Positions 1 through 5,265 of a stretch of DNA of 5,265 bases are shown here, piece by piece. The stretch comes from Spirochaetia bacterium (GTDB lineage Bacteria; Spirochaetota; Spirochaetia; PWKH01). The notes beneath the pieces are model-generated. The model was not told the DNA's origin. It made no database searches and was given only the letters and a program-made list of their open reading frames with translations. The translations under genes and the position numbers were made by a program. Where the stretch lies: NCBI GenBank assembly GCA_021736505.1, contig JAIPFU010000120.1:1-5265 (forward strand), in the 5' to 3' direction. Every line of letters starts with the position of its first letter. The first letter of the stretch is position 1.

Positions 1-8
1 AAACCGTA

Positions 9-506
9 ATGACAGCAATCAAGAAGCGATTGGTTCTGGGAATCATGCTCTTTATCCTCTGGAACCTCATCGTCTATCCCATAAACCGCCAGGAAATTTT
101 TGCAGGAGCTGTTATTTCGCTTTTTCTCATATCCATGCCCTTACCTGGGCTTGCAGTATTTGCAGAGGTAAAACTTCATCCGAAGCGAATTTTTTATGCA
201 GCCATATTTATCTTCATATTTCTCTGGGAAGTAGTGAAATCAAATATCGATGTCGCCTTGCGGGTATTGAAACCAGTTATTCCCATGAACCCTGGAATTG
301 TAAAAGTCAAAACAAAACTCAAAAGCCGCTTGGGGAAGCTGGTACTAGCGAACGCAATAACACTGACCCCGGGAACAATTACCGTAGACACATATGGACA
401 GTATTTATATATCCATTGGATTTCTGTGGATGCAGATGGAGTTGATGCCTCCACAAAAAAAATTGTATCGCATTTTGAGAAATACTTGGAGGTAATCTTT
501 GGCTGA
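9..506 (+). CDS. mnhE: Na+/H+ antiporter subunit E (MnhE/MrpE family)
   Basis: Small membrane subunit of the Mrp cation/proton antiporter; in known complexes it helps assemble and stabilise the cation-handling side. The 165 residues match the usual length of about 160. Two N-terminal hydrophobic stretches (about residues 8-24 and 29-50) are followed by a third (62-75) with the family-like WEVVKSNIDVALRVL at 73-87. A soluble C-terminal domain carries the diagnostic ANAITLTPGT at 114-123 and LYIHWI at 133-138. The ATG at 9 gives the expected short basic N-terminus before the first helix. Only 8 bases precede it, so its ribosome site is outside the window; a TAA at 7-9 overlapping the ATG could be the stop of an upstream coupled gene, but this cannot be tested. 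The 3' end overlaps mnhF by 8 nt. Family assignment is secure; transported ion (Na+, K+ or H+ only) is not determined. Confidence 0.95.
   Translation: MTAIKKRLVLGIMLFILWNLIVYPINRQEIFAGAVISLFLISMPLPGLAVFAEVKLHPKRIFYAAIFIFIFLWEVVKSNIDVALRVLKPVIPMNPGIVKVKTKLKSRLGKLVLANAITLTPGTITVDTYGQYLYIHWISVDADGVDASTKKIVSHFEKYLEVIFG
488..492 (+). promoter_or_regulatory. Shine-Dalgarno deciding the TTG start of mnhF
   Basis: GGAGG lies inside the last codons of mnhE, with a 6-nt spacer to a TTG at 499. The spacing is ideal and the reading frame from that TTG gives a full-length MnhF. No in-frame ATG lies near the family N-terminus: the next methionine is residue 40, in the middle of the conserved region. TTG is therefore the best start. 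Confidence 0.8.
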
Positions 507-759
507 TATATTATTTGCCGCAGCTGCCGGAATCGGTTTGCTTGCGTTTGTCATCTCCTTTTTCAGAATTATTGCCGGACCCGAATTTTCCGATAGAATC
601 GTTGCTCTTGACGCCATGACCATCATCTCACTTTCCGGAATCGTCTTTCTTACCCATGCTTTAGAAAGAATTATATATCTTGATATTGCTCTGGTTTACG
701 GACTGATCAGTTTTCTCGGCGTAATAGCGGCGGCACGGTATATGGAAAGGGGGTTATAG
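499..759 (+). CDS. mnhF: Na+/H+ antiporter subunit F (MnhF/MrpF family)
   Basis: Small integral membrane subunit of the Mrp complex, known in characterised systems to be needed for ion transport. The 86 residues fit the usual 85-95. Three hydrophobic helices are visible (about 3-24, 39-55, 60-77). The family signature is clear: an Arg at 23 followed by GPEFSDRIVALD (27-38), then YLDIALVYGLISFLG (60-74), ending with ARYME (79-83). The conserved Asp residues (32, 38 and 62) are present. Translation starts at a TTG supported by a well-spaced GGAGG, and the gene overlaps mnhE by 8 nt, suggesting coupling by terminating ribosomes. The stop is 1 nt before the mnhG start. The rare start codon could lower its output relative to neighbours; that is inference. 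Confidence 0.94.
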   Translation: MADILFAAAAGIGLLAFVISFFRIIAGPEFSDRIVALDAMTIISLSGIVFLTHALERIIYLDIALVYGLISFLGVIAAARYMERGL

Positions 760-760
760 T

Positions 761-1285
761 ATGCAGGTCTTAGAAATTCTCGGCGGGATCCTGACTCTTC
801 TCGGCTCACTGTTTCTGCTTCTCGCATCTGTCGGGATTGTCCGTATGCCGGATACCTACAACAGAATGCAGACTGGAACAAAGGCAACCACCCTGGGAAG
901 CCTCTTATTCTTTATAGGCATCGGCCTGGCTCATCCGCAAATGTGGGGAAAAATTACTGCCCTGATTATTTTTATCCTCATAACGAATCCCTTATCCTCC
1001 CATGTCCTCGCCAGAGCCCTGCACTATACGGGAGTTTCTCCCATCCTGAAAAAGAACCGGGACACGCATACTGAGAGCAGAGATGATTTGAGGAGCGATA
1101 TGCTGGAGTTTGAGGCAGAACAACGTGCAGAGATTGACAATCAGATCATCAATACAAATATCGGCCTCGGAGAATCTGAAGATTTTATTGCTGATGCTTC
1201 CGTAAAGGAAAACGGAAATGCTGCGGGCGGGAAGAGCGGCAGCCGGAAAAAACCTGCTTCAGCTGCAGGAGGGAGCTCTTCATGA
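761..1285 (+). CDS. mnhG: Na+/H+ antiporter subunit G (MnhG/MrpG family) with a long polar C-terminal tail
   Basis: Subunit G of the Mrp complex. Residues 1-95 are the family domain: three helices (about 3-25, 44-58, 62-80) with VRMPDTYNRM (27-36), TKATTLG (40-46) and TNPLSSHVLARA (75-86). At the place where most G subunits read His-Ala-x-Thr-Lys, this one reads Gln-Thr-Gly-Thr-Lys (37-41), so the usual His is Gln. The protein is 174 residues against a usual 100-120. The excess is residues 100-174: first rich in Asp, Glu and Arg (DDLRSDMLEFEAEQRAEID, 108-126), then Gly, Lys and Ser rich and probably disordered. AAAGGGGG at 746-753, 7 nt upstream, supports the ATG start. The stop overlaps the next start as ATGA. 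Function of the tail is unknown; cytoplasmic docking or assembly is a guess. Confidence 0.93.
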   Translation: MQVLEILGGILTLLGSLFLLLASVGIVRMPDTYNRMQTGTKATTLGSLLFFIGIGLAHPQMWGKITALIIFILITNPLSSHVLARALHYTGVSPILKKNRDTHTESRDDLRSDMLEFEAEQRAEIDNQIINTNIGLGESEDFIADASVKENGNAAGGKSGSRKKPASAAGGSSS

Positions 1286-1686
1286 TAGTACTTATTTTTG
1301 TTTTAGGCGTACTGCTTATCATTTCAGCCGCTGCAGCCCTGTATATGAAACATATCGTATCGGCAATAATCACTTCAGGTGTTGTCTCGCTTGTGGGAAG
1401 TCTCTTCTTTCTATTGGCGGGAGCTCCTGATGTTGCTATGACGGAAGCTGCCATCGGATCTGCATTGACTACGGTGATATTCCTTTTTGCCTGGTCACGG
1501 ATCCGGGATGAGCAGGATCGGCAAAACACAGCCGACCAGCATCAAAAAAAGCATCAGAAAAAGTATCAGGAAAACTATCAGAAACAAGATCATGATACGC
1601 AAAGGAAGCAGGAGCAAGCTCAGATTTCGGCTTCACCTTATATGAACGCTGCAAAAGAGGCGCAGAAAGGGGGTAGGCATGATTAA
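1282..1686 (+). CDS. DUF4040/MbhD-like subunit (detached piece of the MrpA C-terminus)
   Basis: Free-standing homologue of the DUF4040 segment that lies in the C-terminal half of MrpA in classical antiporters and is the separate subunit MbhD in archaeal membrane-bound hydrogenases. Residues 1-75 hold three helices (about 2-20, 25-47, 56-72). The signature APDVAMTEAAIGSALTT (48-64) contains the conserved Asp50 and Glu55, likely ion-path residues. Residues 76-134 form a very polar Gln, Lys and His rich tail, partly made from a 12-bp tandem repeat (1540-1587). The domain is normally 70-90 residues, so the tail nearly doubles it. Start ATG overlaps the mnhG stop by 4 nt, with AGGAGGG at 1267-1273. 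Because of DUF4040 and the following MbhE-like domain, no whole MrpA is expected here. Family call is firm; the role of the tail is unknown. Confidence 0.9.
   Translation: MIVLIFVLGVLLIISAAAALYMKHIVSAIITSGVVSLVGSLFFLLAGAPDVAMTEAAIGSALTTVIFLFAWSRIRDEQDRQNTADQHQKKHQKKYQENYQKQDHDTQRKQEQAQISASPYMNAAKEAQKGGRHD
1540..1587 (+). repeat. Four imperfect 12-bp tandem repeats within the DUF4040 gene tail
   Basis: Units begin at 1540, 1552, 1564 and 1576 and follow the pattern (C/T)ATCA then A-rich sequence. They encode HQKK, HQKK, YQEN and YQKQ (residues 87-102). The unit is a multiple of three, so gain or loss of copies keeps the frame. A run of seven A residues in the first unit is a possible slippage site. 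The repeat lies only in the polar extension, not in the membrane domain. Confidence 0.75.
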
Positions 1687-2443
1687 ACGAATGCTGATAA
1701 TTCTGGTTTTAATCCTTATTGGTTTCGGCATGGTTCCCCTGGTGTGGAGTCTTCAGGATGCAGAAACAGTTTCTCCGGTATCACAGTACTATGTTTCCCA
1801 GGGAGCGGATGATTTAGGTGCCGCCAACTTGGTTACGGCCGTGGTAGTAAGCTATCGTGGCCTTGATACTTTGGGGGAGGTGGCAGTGCTTTTTGCCGCC
1901 ACCGCGGGGACGGCAATGCTTTTAGGCTTGGGAGTAGATAATTCCAAGCGCATAAATCAGCAACTGCAGGGCTCTGAAAAGCAGAGCAGTCAAGCAGCCG
2001 CATCAACTGCTGACAGGAAAAATCAGGAACGACGAGAGGGTTCAGAGCTGCTGAAAACAGGTGCGGCCTTTCTTTTCCCGCTGCTGATGGTATTCGGTGT
2101 CTATATTTTTATTCATGGACATCTTACTCCTGGAGGAGGTTTTCAGGGAGGGGTTGTGATAGCCTCAGGAATTGTCCTTCTGCTGCTTGCAGATAGTGAC
2201 AGACCTTTGGGGAAAACGCTGCTGCACAGTATTGAATCCCTTTCAGGAGCAGCCTACGCTGCAGTCGGAATCATGGGGCTGTGGCTTGCTGCAGGATTTC
2301 TTGATCCGCGTTTTCTTCCGGCAGGACAATTCGGCAGTCTTTTCAGCGCCGGAGCAATCCCTGTGATTTATTCACTCATTGGACTGAAAGTCGGATCAGA
2401 ATTGACAGGAGTTATTGATTCCCTCAGAAGGAGATCATCATGA
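1679..2443 (+). CDS. mnhB: MbhE-like domain fused to Na+/H+ antiporter subunit B (MnhB/MrpB)
   Basis: Two-domain membrane protein of 254 residues; MnhB alone is usually about 140. Residues 1-85 match the last part of MrpA (MbhE in archaeal hydrogenases): a helix at about 5-24, a polar loop, then NLVTAVVVSYRGLDTLGEVA (50-69) with Asp63 and Glu67, followed by a second helix. A polar linker, rich in Gln, Ser, Lys and Arg, covers about 86-123. Residues 124-250 are the MnhB domain with four likely helices and the hallmark HGHLTPGGGFQGGVV (146-160), then SIESLSGAAYAAVG (184-197). The HGHLTPGGGFQGG wording looks closer to Mbh-type than to Bacillus-type MrpB, from memory. AAAGGGGG at 1666-1673 sits 5 nt before the ATG. 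The gene overlaps the DUF4040 gene by 8 nt and mnhC by 4 nt. No frameshift is seen across the fusion. Confidence 0.92.
   Translation: MIKRMLIILVLILIGFGMVPLVWSLQDAETVSPVSQYYVSQGADDLGAANLVTAVVVSYRGLDTLGEVAVLFAATAGTAMLLGLGVDNSKRINQQLQGSEKQSSQAAASTADRKNQERREGSELLKTGAAFLFPLLMVFGVYIFIHGHLTPGGGFQGGVVIASGIVLLLLADSDRPLGKTLLHSIESLSGAAYAAVGIMGLWLAAGFLDPRFLPAGQFGSLFSAGAIPVIYSLIGLKVGSELTGVIDSLRRRSS
2426..2433 (+). promoter_or_regulatory. Shine-Dalgarno deciding the start of mnhC
   Basis: AGAAGGAG lies 6 nt before the ATG at 2440, which overlaps the mnhB stop as ATGA. It favours this ATG over the in-frame ATG codons for Met8 and Met27. The roughly 20-residue polar N-terminal extension of MnhC is therefore probably real. 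Confidence 0.75.
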
Positions 2444-2862
2444 ACGGCGATACAGGCGCAATGGCTCAAGGAACTCTGCTGCAGAATTTCACAGCGGGGA
2501 TACACATTACTCAAGTGATGGCCGTAATCGGCTTTATCCTCATTCTGCTGGGACTATGGGGGATTCTCACCAAAAAGCATATTATCAGGATGATCATCAG
2601 CTTCTCTATCCTTGATAGCGGAATACATCTGATTATGGTTGGACTAGGATATACGCGGAATGGAACGGCACCCATCTTTGATGGTGATCTTTCAGTTGCT
2701 GATGCTCTGGGGCGGGTGGTGGATCCGATACCTTCGGCATTGGTGCTTACGGCCATCGTAATTGGAATTGCCGTGACTGCACTCATGCTGAGTTATGCTG
2801 TCAGACTTTATACAGCCTACCGAACTCTGTCCATGGATGAAATAAAGGAGATGAAATGGTGA
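2440..2862 (+). CDS. mnhC: Na+/H+ antiporter subunit C (MnhC/MrpC, NuoK-like)
   Basis: NuoK-related membrane subunit that in Mrp and complex I-like machines sits between the cation-side module and the antiporter-like subunits and forms part of the central ion path. Of 140 residues, about 22-128 are the family domain: helices at about 25-44, 48-70 and 99-124, with LTKKHIIRMIISFSILDSG (43-61) and the hallmark VDPIPSALVLTAIVIG (94-109). The usual length is 105-120; the excess is a polar N-terminus (1-22) and a short charged end (SMDEIKEMKW, 131-140). The start is fixed by a good ribosome site and a 4-nt overlap with mnhB. Its last codons contain the ribosome site and start of the next gene. Call is firm. 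Confidence 0.94.
   Translation: MNGDTGAMAQGTLLQNFTAGIHITQVMAVIGFILILLGLWGILTKKHIIRMIISFSILDSGIHLIMVGLGYTRNGTAPIFDGDLSVADALGRVVDPIPSALVLTAIVIGIAVTALMLSYAVRLYTAYRTLSMDEIKEMKW
2844..2850 (+). promoter_or_regulatory. Shine-Dalgarno deciding the start of mnhD
   Basis: AAAGGAG lies in the last codons of mnhC with a 5-nt spacer to the ATG at 2856. That ATG overlaps the mnhC stop by 7 nt. A GTG follows as codon 2, but the ATG has adequate spacing and is preferred. Confidence 0.75.
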
Positions 2863-5265
2863 TTCCAGCGATACAGTCTTTCTTAAATCCAATGTACATG
2901 ATTGCGGCTGCCCTGGGGACGGCCTTTATGCTTCCTTTGATAGAAAAAGCAGGGAAAAGCGCTGCACGAATTGCGGCCCTGATTATTTCAGCAGTATTTG
3001 CAGCTATCCCCCTCTTGTGGATGACAACCTGGATAGGTGATCTGGGATTCGCGGCAGCCTTGTCCGCCGACCCTCTGATAGTGGAAACCATCGGTTTTTC
3101 TGCTCCCTACTCAATCAGTTTTCGCGTCGGTATGCAGGAAGCTGTGATTCTGACCATGGTCAACCTGACAGCATTATTCGGCGGCGGATTCTCCTTCTTA
3201 CGAAAACATCCCTATTGGAGCGGGAAAAACCTGGTACTCTTTCTGACGCTGCTTATCGGCGTAAATGGTCTGATCTTTACCAGGGACCTCTTTAATGTGT
3301 TTGTTTTTCTTGAAATTACATCCATATCCACCTATGCCCTCATAGCATCAAACGGAGAACGGCATGCTTTTGAAGCGGGATTCAAATATATTATTGCCGG
3401 AAGTATCGCCTCGGCCTTTTTTATCATAGGGGTTATCTATCTGTATCGGTTTACGGGGACACTCTCGCTAGACCAGATGATATCCATGAAACAGGCAGGA
3501 GCTCTCGGTGTTTTTGGGGAAGTCGGGGCAGAACAGGAAGGAGTACTGGGCTTTGTCGGGATAAGCGGAGCTGCAGCGGCATTATTTCTTATCATGACGG
3601 CTCTGCTTATTGAACTCAAACCATTTCCTGCCAACGGCTGGGCTATGGATGCTTATGAAGCGGCGGATCCGTCAATCTCAGCTTTGATCAGCGCCTTAGC
3701 AGCATCAGGAGTGCTTGCTGTTTTCTATAACATCTCTTCTCTTCTTCCGGAATCGATGCTGAACCTTGCGTTACTAAGCGGGGGAGCTACTTTTCTCTTA
3801 TCTCAATTTATCGGGCTTCGTCAAACAAAAATACGACGACTGCTGGGCTACTCTTCATCGGCGCAAATCGGACTGCTTATCCTTATTATCGGACTCAGAC
3901 TGCCGATGGAAAGCTTCGGACAATCTCTCTCCTCCCATTATCCGGGTTTAGCTATTCCGTTTGATTTGGGATCGAGCATATCCGTCATGCTGATCTTTCT
4001 TGTGCTTCTGGGAAGTCATATTTTCAGTAAAGCAGGATTATTCTGGCTATCTGATCTGCTGAAATCGGTAAAGAAGGTGAACTCCATGGATGAAATTGGT
4101 ACATTGAGGGGACCGAAAGCATCAAAACGCTTACTGACTGTTCTGCTGGGGGTGCTGACAGCCGCTTTAATCGGACTTCCTCCGTTCCCGGCATTCTGGG
4201 CAAAATGGTTTCTGCTCAGCTTCCTTGTACAAGCGCAGCAATGGACGATCATGGTAATAATTCTCGCAGGATCCCTAATGGAAGCTGCTTATCTATTCCG
4301 CTGGTTTATCACTCAGGTGCGGAACGAAGCTGATCCAGGAACGGTTCATCAGGAAATTGTTCCTCCGGATGAACCGGTTGAGTCTCCTCAGACAGGTTCC
4401 GTCACATCTCTGGCTGCAAAAAAAGCTGTCAGCCGGGGAATGGGAATTTTTACTGATCAAAGTACTCCTGAAGGGACAGATCAGAAAACTGCATCGACTG
4501 CGACTACTGCATCAACTGCGACTAATGCATCGACTGCAACTACTGCATCGACTGCATCGACTGCATCAACTCCATCCAATGCTCCCTCAGCATCCTCCGG
4601 CGCTGCTGTCCTGAGTCCGCTGGCGGCTGCTGTAATTCTCCTGATCGTCGGGACAGCCATAGGGGCTTTTATCTTCAGCTTGTCAGCAGAATTATTGCTG
4701 CTTATTCCTGTAGGGATTCTTTTACTGGGAGTTCTGTTTGATCTTCTCTCTGTTCCCTTTCGGCTGCAGCTGATTATTTCCATGCTAGGTACAGCGGCCT
4801 ACACCTATATACTGATACCCCAGCTGCAAGCTTTGGAAGGGGGGTGGGGTATTCGCAGTATTTTCGGGGTGATCTTTCTCATCGGAGCACTGGTACAGAT
4901 GTTTGTGCTGTTTCAGCGAAAAGGGCGTCACCCCGGATTAGCTTCCCTTCTTACAGCTTTGATTTTCTCATTAGGGAATCTGCTTGCCGCAGAAACTCGG
5001 ATAGGGCTGTTCTTTACCTGGGAAATGATGACGGTAACTTCGTTTCTGCTTATCCTTCGCGGTAAAAAGGCTTCAGGAGCAGGTTTTCGATACTTTATGT
5101 TTTCACTGGGCGGTGCATACAGTATTCTTATGGCTTTAATGCTCATGCCGGGCTTTGCCCTTTTTCTACAGGGACAAGGAAGCGGCATCTCCCTGACAAA
5201 TCCGAGGCAGTTGGGAGCAATAATCATGGAGATAAGCTCATATCCTCTGATAGCCGGAGTACTGC
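2856..5265 (+). CDS. mnhD: MnhD-type proton-translocating subunit fused to a second antiporter-like module (3' end missing)
   Basis: Antiporter-like subunit homologous to MrpD, NuoL/M/N and MbhH, the proton-conducting part of the complex. The frame is open from 2856 to the window edge (803 codons, no stop) while a single MnhD is about 490-500 residues. Module 1 (about 1-489) shows FNVFVFLEITSISTYAL with Glu153 (the essential helix-5 Glu of the family), EAGFKYI with Lys177, ELKPFPANGWAMDAYEA (253-269) in helix 7, RRLLGYSSSAQIG (327-339), His388 and Lys392, and PPFPAFWAKW with Lys450. Residues 490-585 are a polar linker with a Thr-Ala-Ser repeat, perhaps an enlarged loop before helix 14 (586-608). 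Module 2 then restarts with new helices, a GGW motif, IGLFFTWEMMTVTSFLL with Glu723, and GAGFRYFMFSLGG (742-754), again the helix 5/6 pattern. It may stand in for the missing MrpA antiporter half. The module 2 end and total length are unseen. Confidence 0.9.
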   Translation, partial: MVIPAIQSFLNPMYMIAAALGTAFMLPLIEKAGKSAARIAALIISAVFAAIPLLWMTTWIGDLGFAAALSADPLIVETIGFSAPYSISFRVGMQEAVILTMVNLTALFGGGFSFLRKHPYWSGKNLVLFLTLLIGVNGLIFTRDLFNVFVFLEITSISTYALIASNGERHAFEAGFKYIIAGSIASAFFIIGVIYLYRFTGTLSLDQMISMKQAGALGVFGEVGAEQEGVLGFVGISGAAAALFLIMTALLIELKPFPANGWAMDAYEAADPSISALISALAASGVLAVFYNISSLLPESMLNLALLSGGATFLLSQFIGLRQTKIRRLLGYSSSAQIGLLILIIGLRLPMESFGQSLSSHYPGLAIPFDLGSSISVMLIFLVLLGSHIFSKAGLFWLSDLLKSVKKVNSMDEIGTLRGPKASKRLLTVLLGVLTAALIGLPPFPAFWAKWFLLSFLVQAQQWTIMVIILAGSLMEAAYLFRWFITQVRNEADPGTVHQEIVPPDEPVESPQTGSVTSLAAKKAVSRGMGIFTDQSTPEGTDQKTASTATTASTATNASTATTASTASTASTPSNAPSASSGAAVLSPLAAAVILLIVGTAIGAFIFSLSAELLLLIPVGILLLGVLFDLLSVPFRLQLIISMLGTAAYTYILIPQLQALEGGWGIRSIFGVIFLIGALVQMFVLFQRKGRHPGLASLLTALIFSLGNLLAAETRIGLFFTWEMMTVTSFLLILRGKKASGAGFRYFMFSLGGAYSILMALMLMPGFALFLQGQGSGISLTNPRQLGAIIMEISSYPLIAGVL
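4488..4577 (+). repeat. In-frame 18-bp/9-bp tandem repeat in the linker of the mnhD fusion
   Basis: Three 18-bp units start at 4488, 4506 and 4524 (ACTGCATCGACTGCGACT and near copies). They are followed by four 9-bp units at 4542, 4551, 4560 and 4569 (ACTGCATCG type, the last degenerate as ACTCCATCC). They encode TASTAT, TASTAT, NASTAT, TAS, TAS, TAS, TPS (residues 545-574). All units are multiples of three, so copy changes would alter linker length without shifting the frame. It lies between two membrane modules, in a stretch with no predicted fold. Confidence 0.88.

Noticed and set aside
455..462. Run of eight A residues in mnhE as a slippage or programmed frameshift site
   Set aside because: The reading frame continues to the expected family C-terminus, and no downstream structure or alternative frame product is apparent.
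2801..3091. Minus-strand open frame opposite the mnhC/mnhD junction
   Set aside because: Ala/Ile-rich antisense shadow of membrane helices; no recognisable domain, and the sense strand is fully explained.
4488..4577. CRISPR-like or regulatory direct repeat array
   Set aside because: Units are contiguous, codon-aligned and without spacers, inside an open frame; they are a protein-coding minisatellite.
4357..4614. Plus-strand open frame with a Leu/His/Arg-rich repeat, overlapping the mnhD linker
   Set aside because: It is the out-of-frame reading of the ACTGCATCG repeat inside a well-supported membrane protein gene; the repeat itself keeps stops out of the other frames.
4481..4783. Minus-strand open frame with an Asp-Ala-Val repeat resembling a repeat protein
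   Set aside because: Antisense shadow of the same tandem repeat; no family motif, and it lies wholly opposite mnhD.
4836..4871. G-rich, Shine-Dalgarno-like GGAAGGGGGG with a downstream in-frame GTG at 4869, as an internal start for the second antiporter module
   Set aside because: The GTG is over 20 nt from the G-rich run and would begin inside the module after its first helices, so independent translation is unlikely.

Overview
The window lies inside one plus-strand operon for the membrane part of an Mrp/Mnh-type multisubunit cation/H+ antiporter, or for the closely related membrane module of an energy-converting hydrogenase-like complex. It is bacterial in style: Shine-Dalgarno sites, ATGA-type overlaps and base composition in the high forties by eye. 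The host cannot be fixed from this sequence. The subunit order and wording resemble anaerobes that carry Mbh-like Mrp modules (spirochaetes, Thermotogae, Halanaerobiales and similar); that is a low-confidence guess.

Layout, all on the plus strand: mnhE (9-506), mnhF (499-759, TTG start), mnhG (761-1285), a DUF4040/MbhD-like gene equal to one piece of the MrpA C-terminus (1282-1686), an MbhE-like domain fused to MnhB (1679-2443), mnhC (2440-2862), and a long mnhD-type gene that starts at 2856 and is still open at the right edge. Every junction overlaps by 4-8 nt or leaves 1 nt, and most starts have a clear Shine-Dalgarno, so the genes are almost certainly co-transcribed and translationally coupled. 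No promoter, terminator, RNA gene, mobile element or CRISPR array is visible. There is no gap above 8 nt without coding sequence.

The order E-F-G-(A C-terminal pieces)-B-C-D differs from the classical A-B-C-D-E-F-G order of Bacillus and Staphylococcus and matches that of archaeal membrane-bound hydrogenase (Mbh) modules. No full-length MrpA is present. Its DUF4040 part is a free-standing gene, its MbhE-like part is fused to MnhB, and its antiporter half may be replaced by a second antiporter module fused behind MnhD. Small subunits E, F, G and C, with the A pieces and B, would form the cation-handling side, and the tandem D protein the proton-conducting side. Whether a hydrogenase-like or ferredoxin-oxidising partner lies outside the window is unknown.

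The unusual feature is repeated insertion of polar low-complexity sequence: a 75-residue tail on MnhG, a tail on the DUF4040 protein built partly on a 12-bp repeat, a polar linker inside the MnhB fusion, and a roughly 95-residue linker in the MnhD fusion built partly on an 18/9-bp Thr-Ala-Ser repeat.
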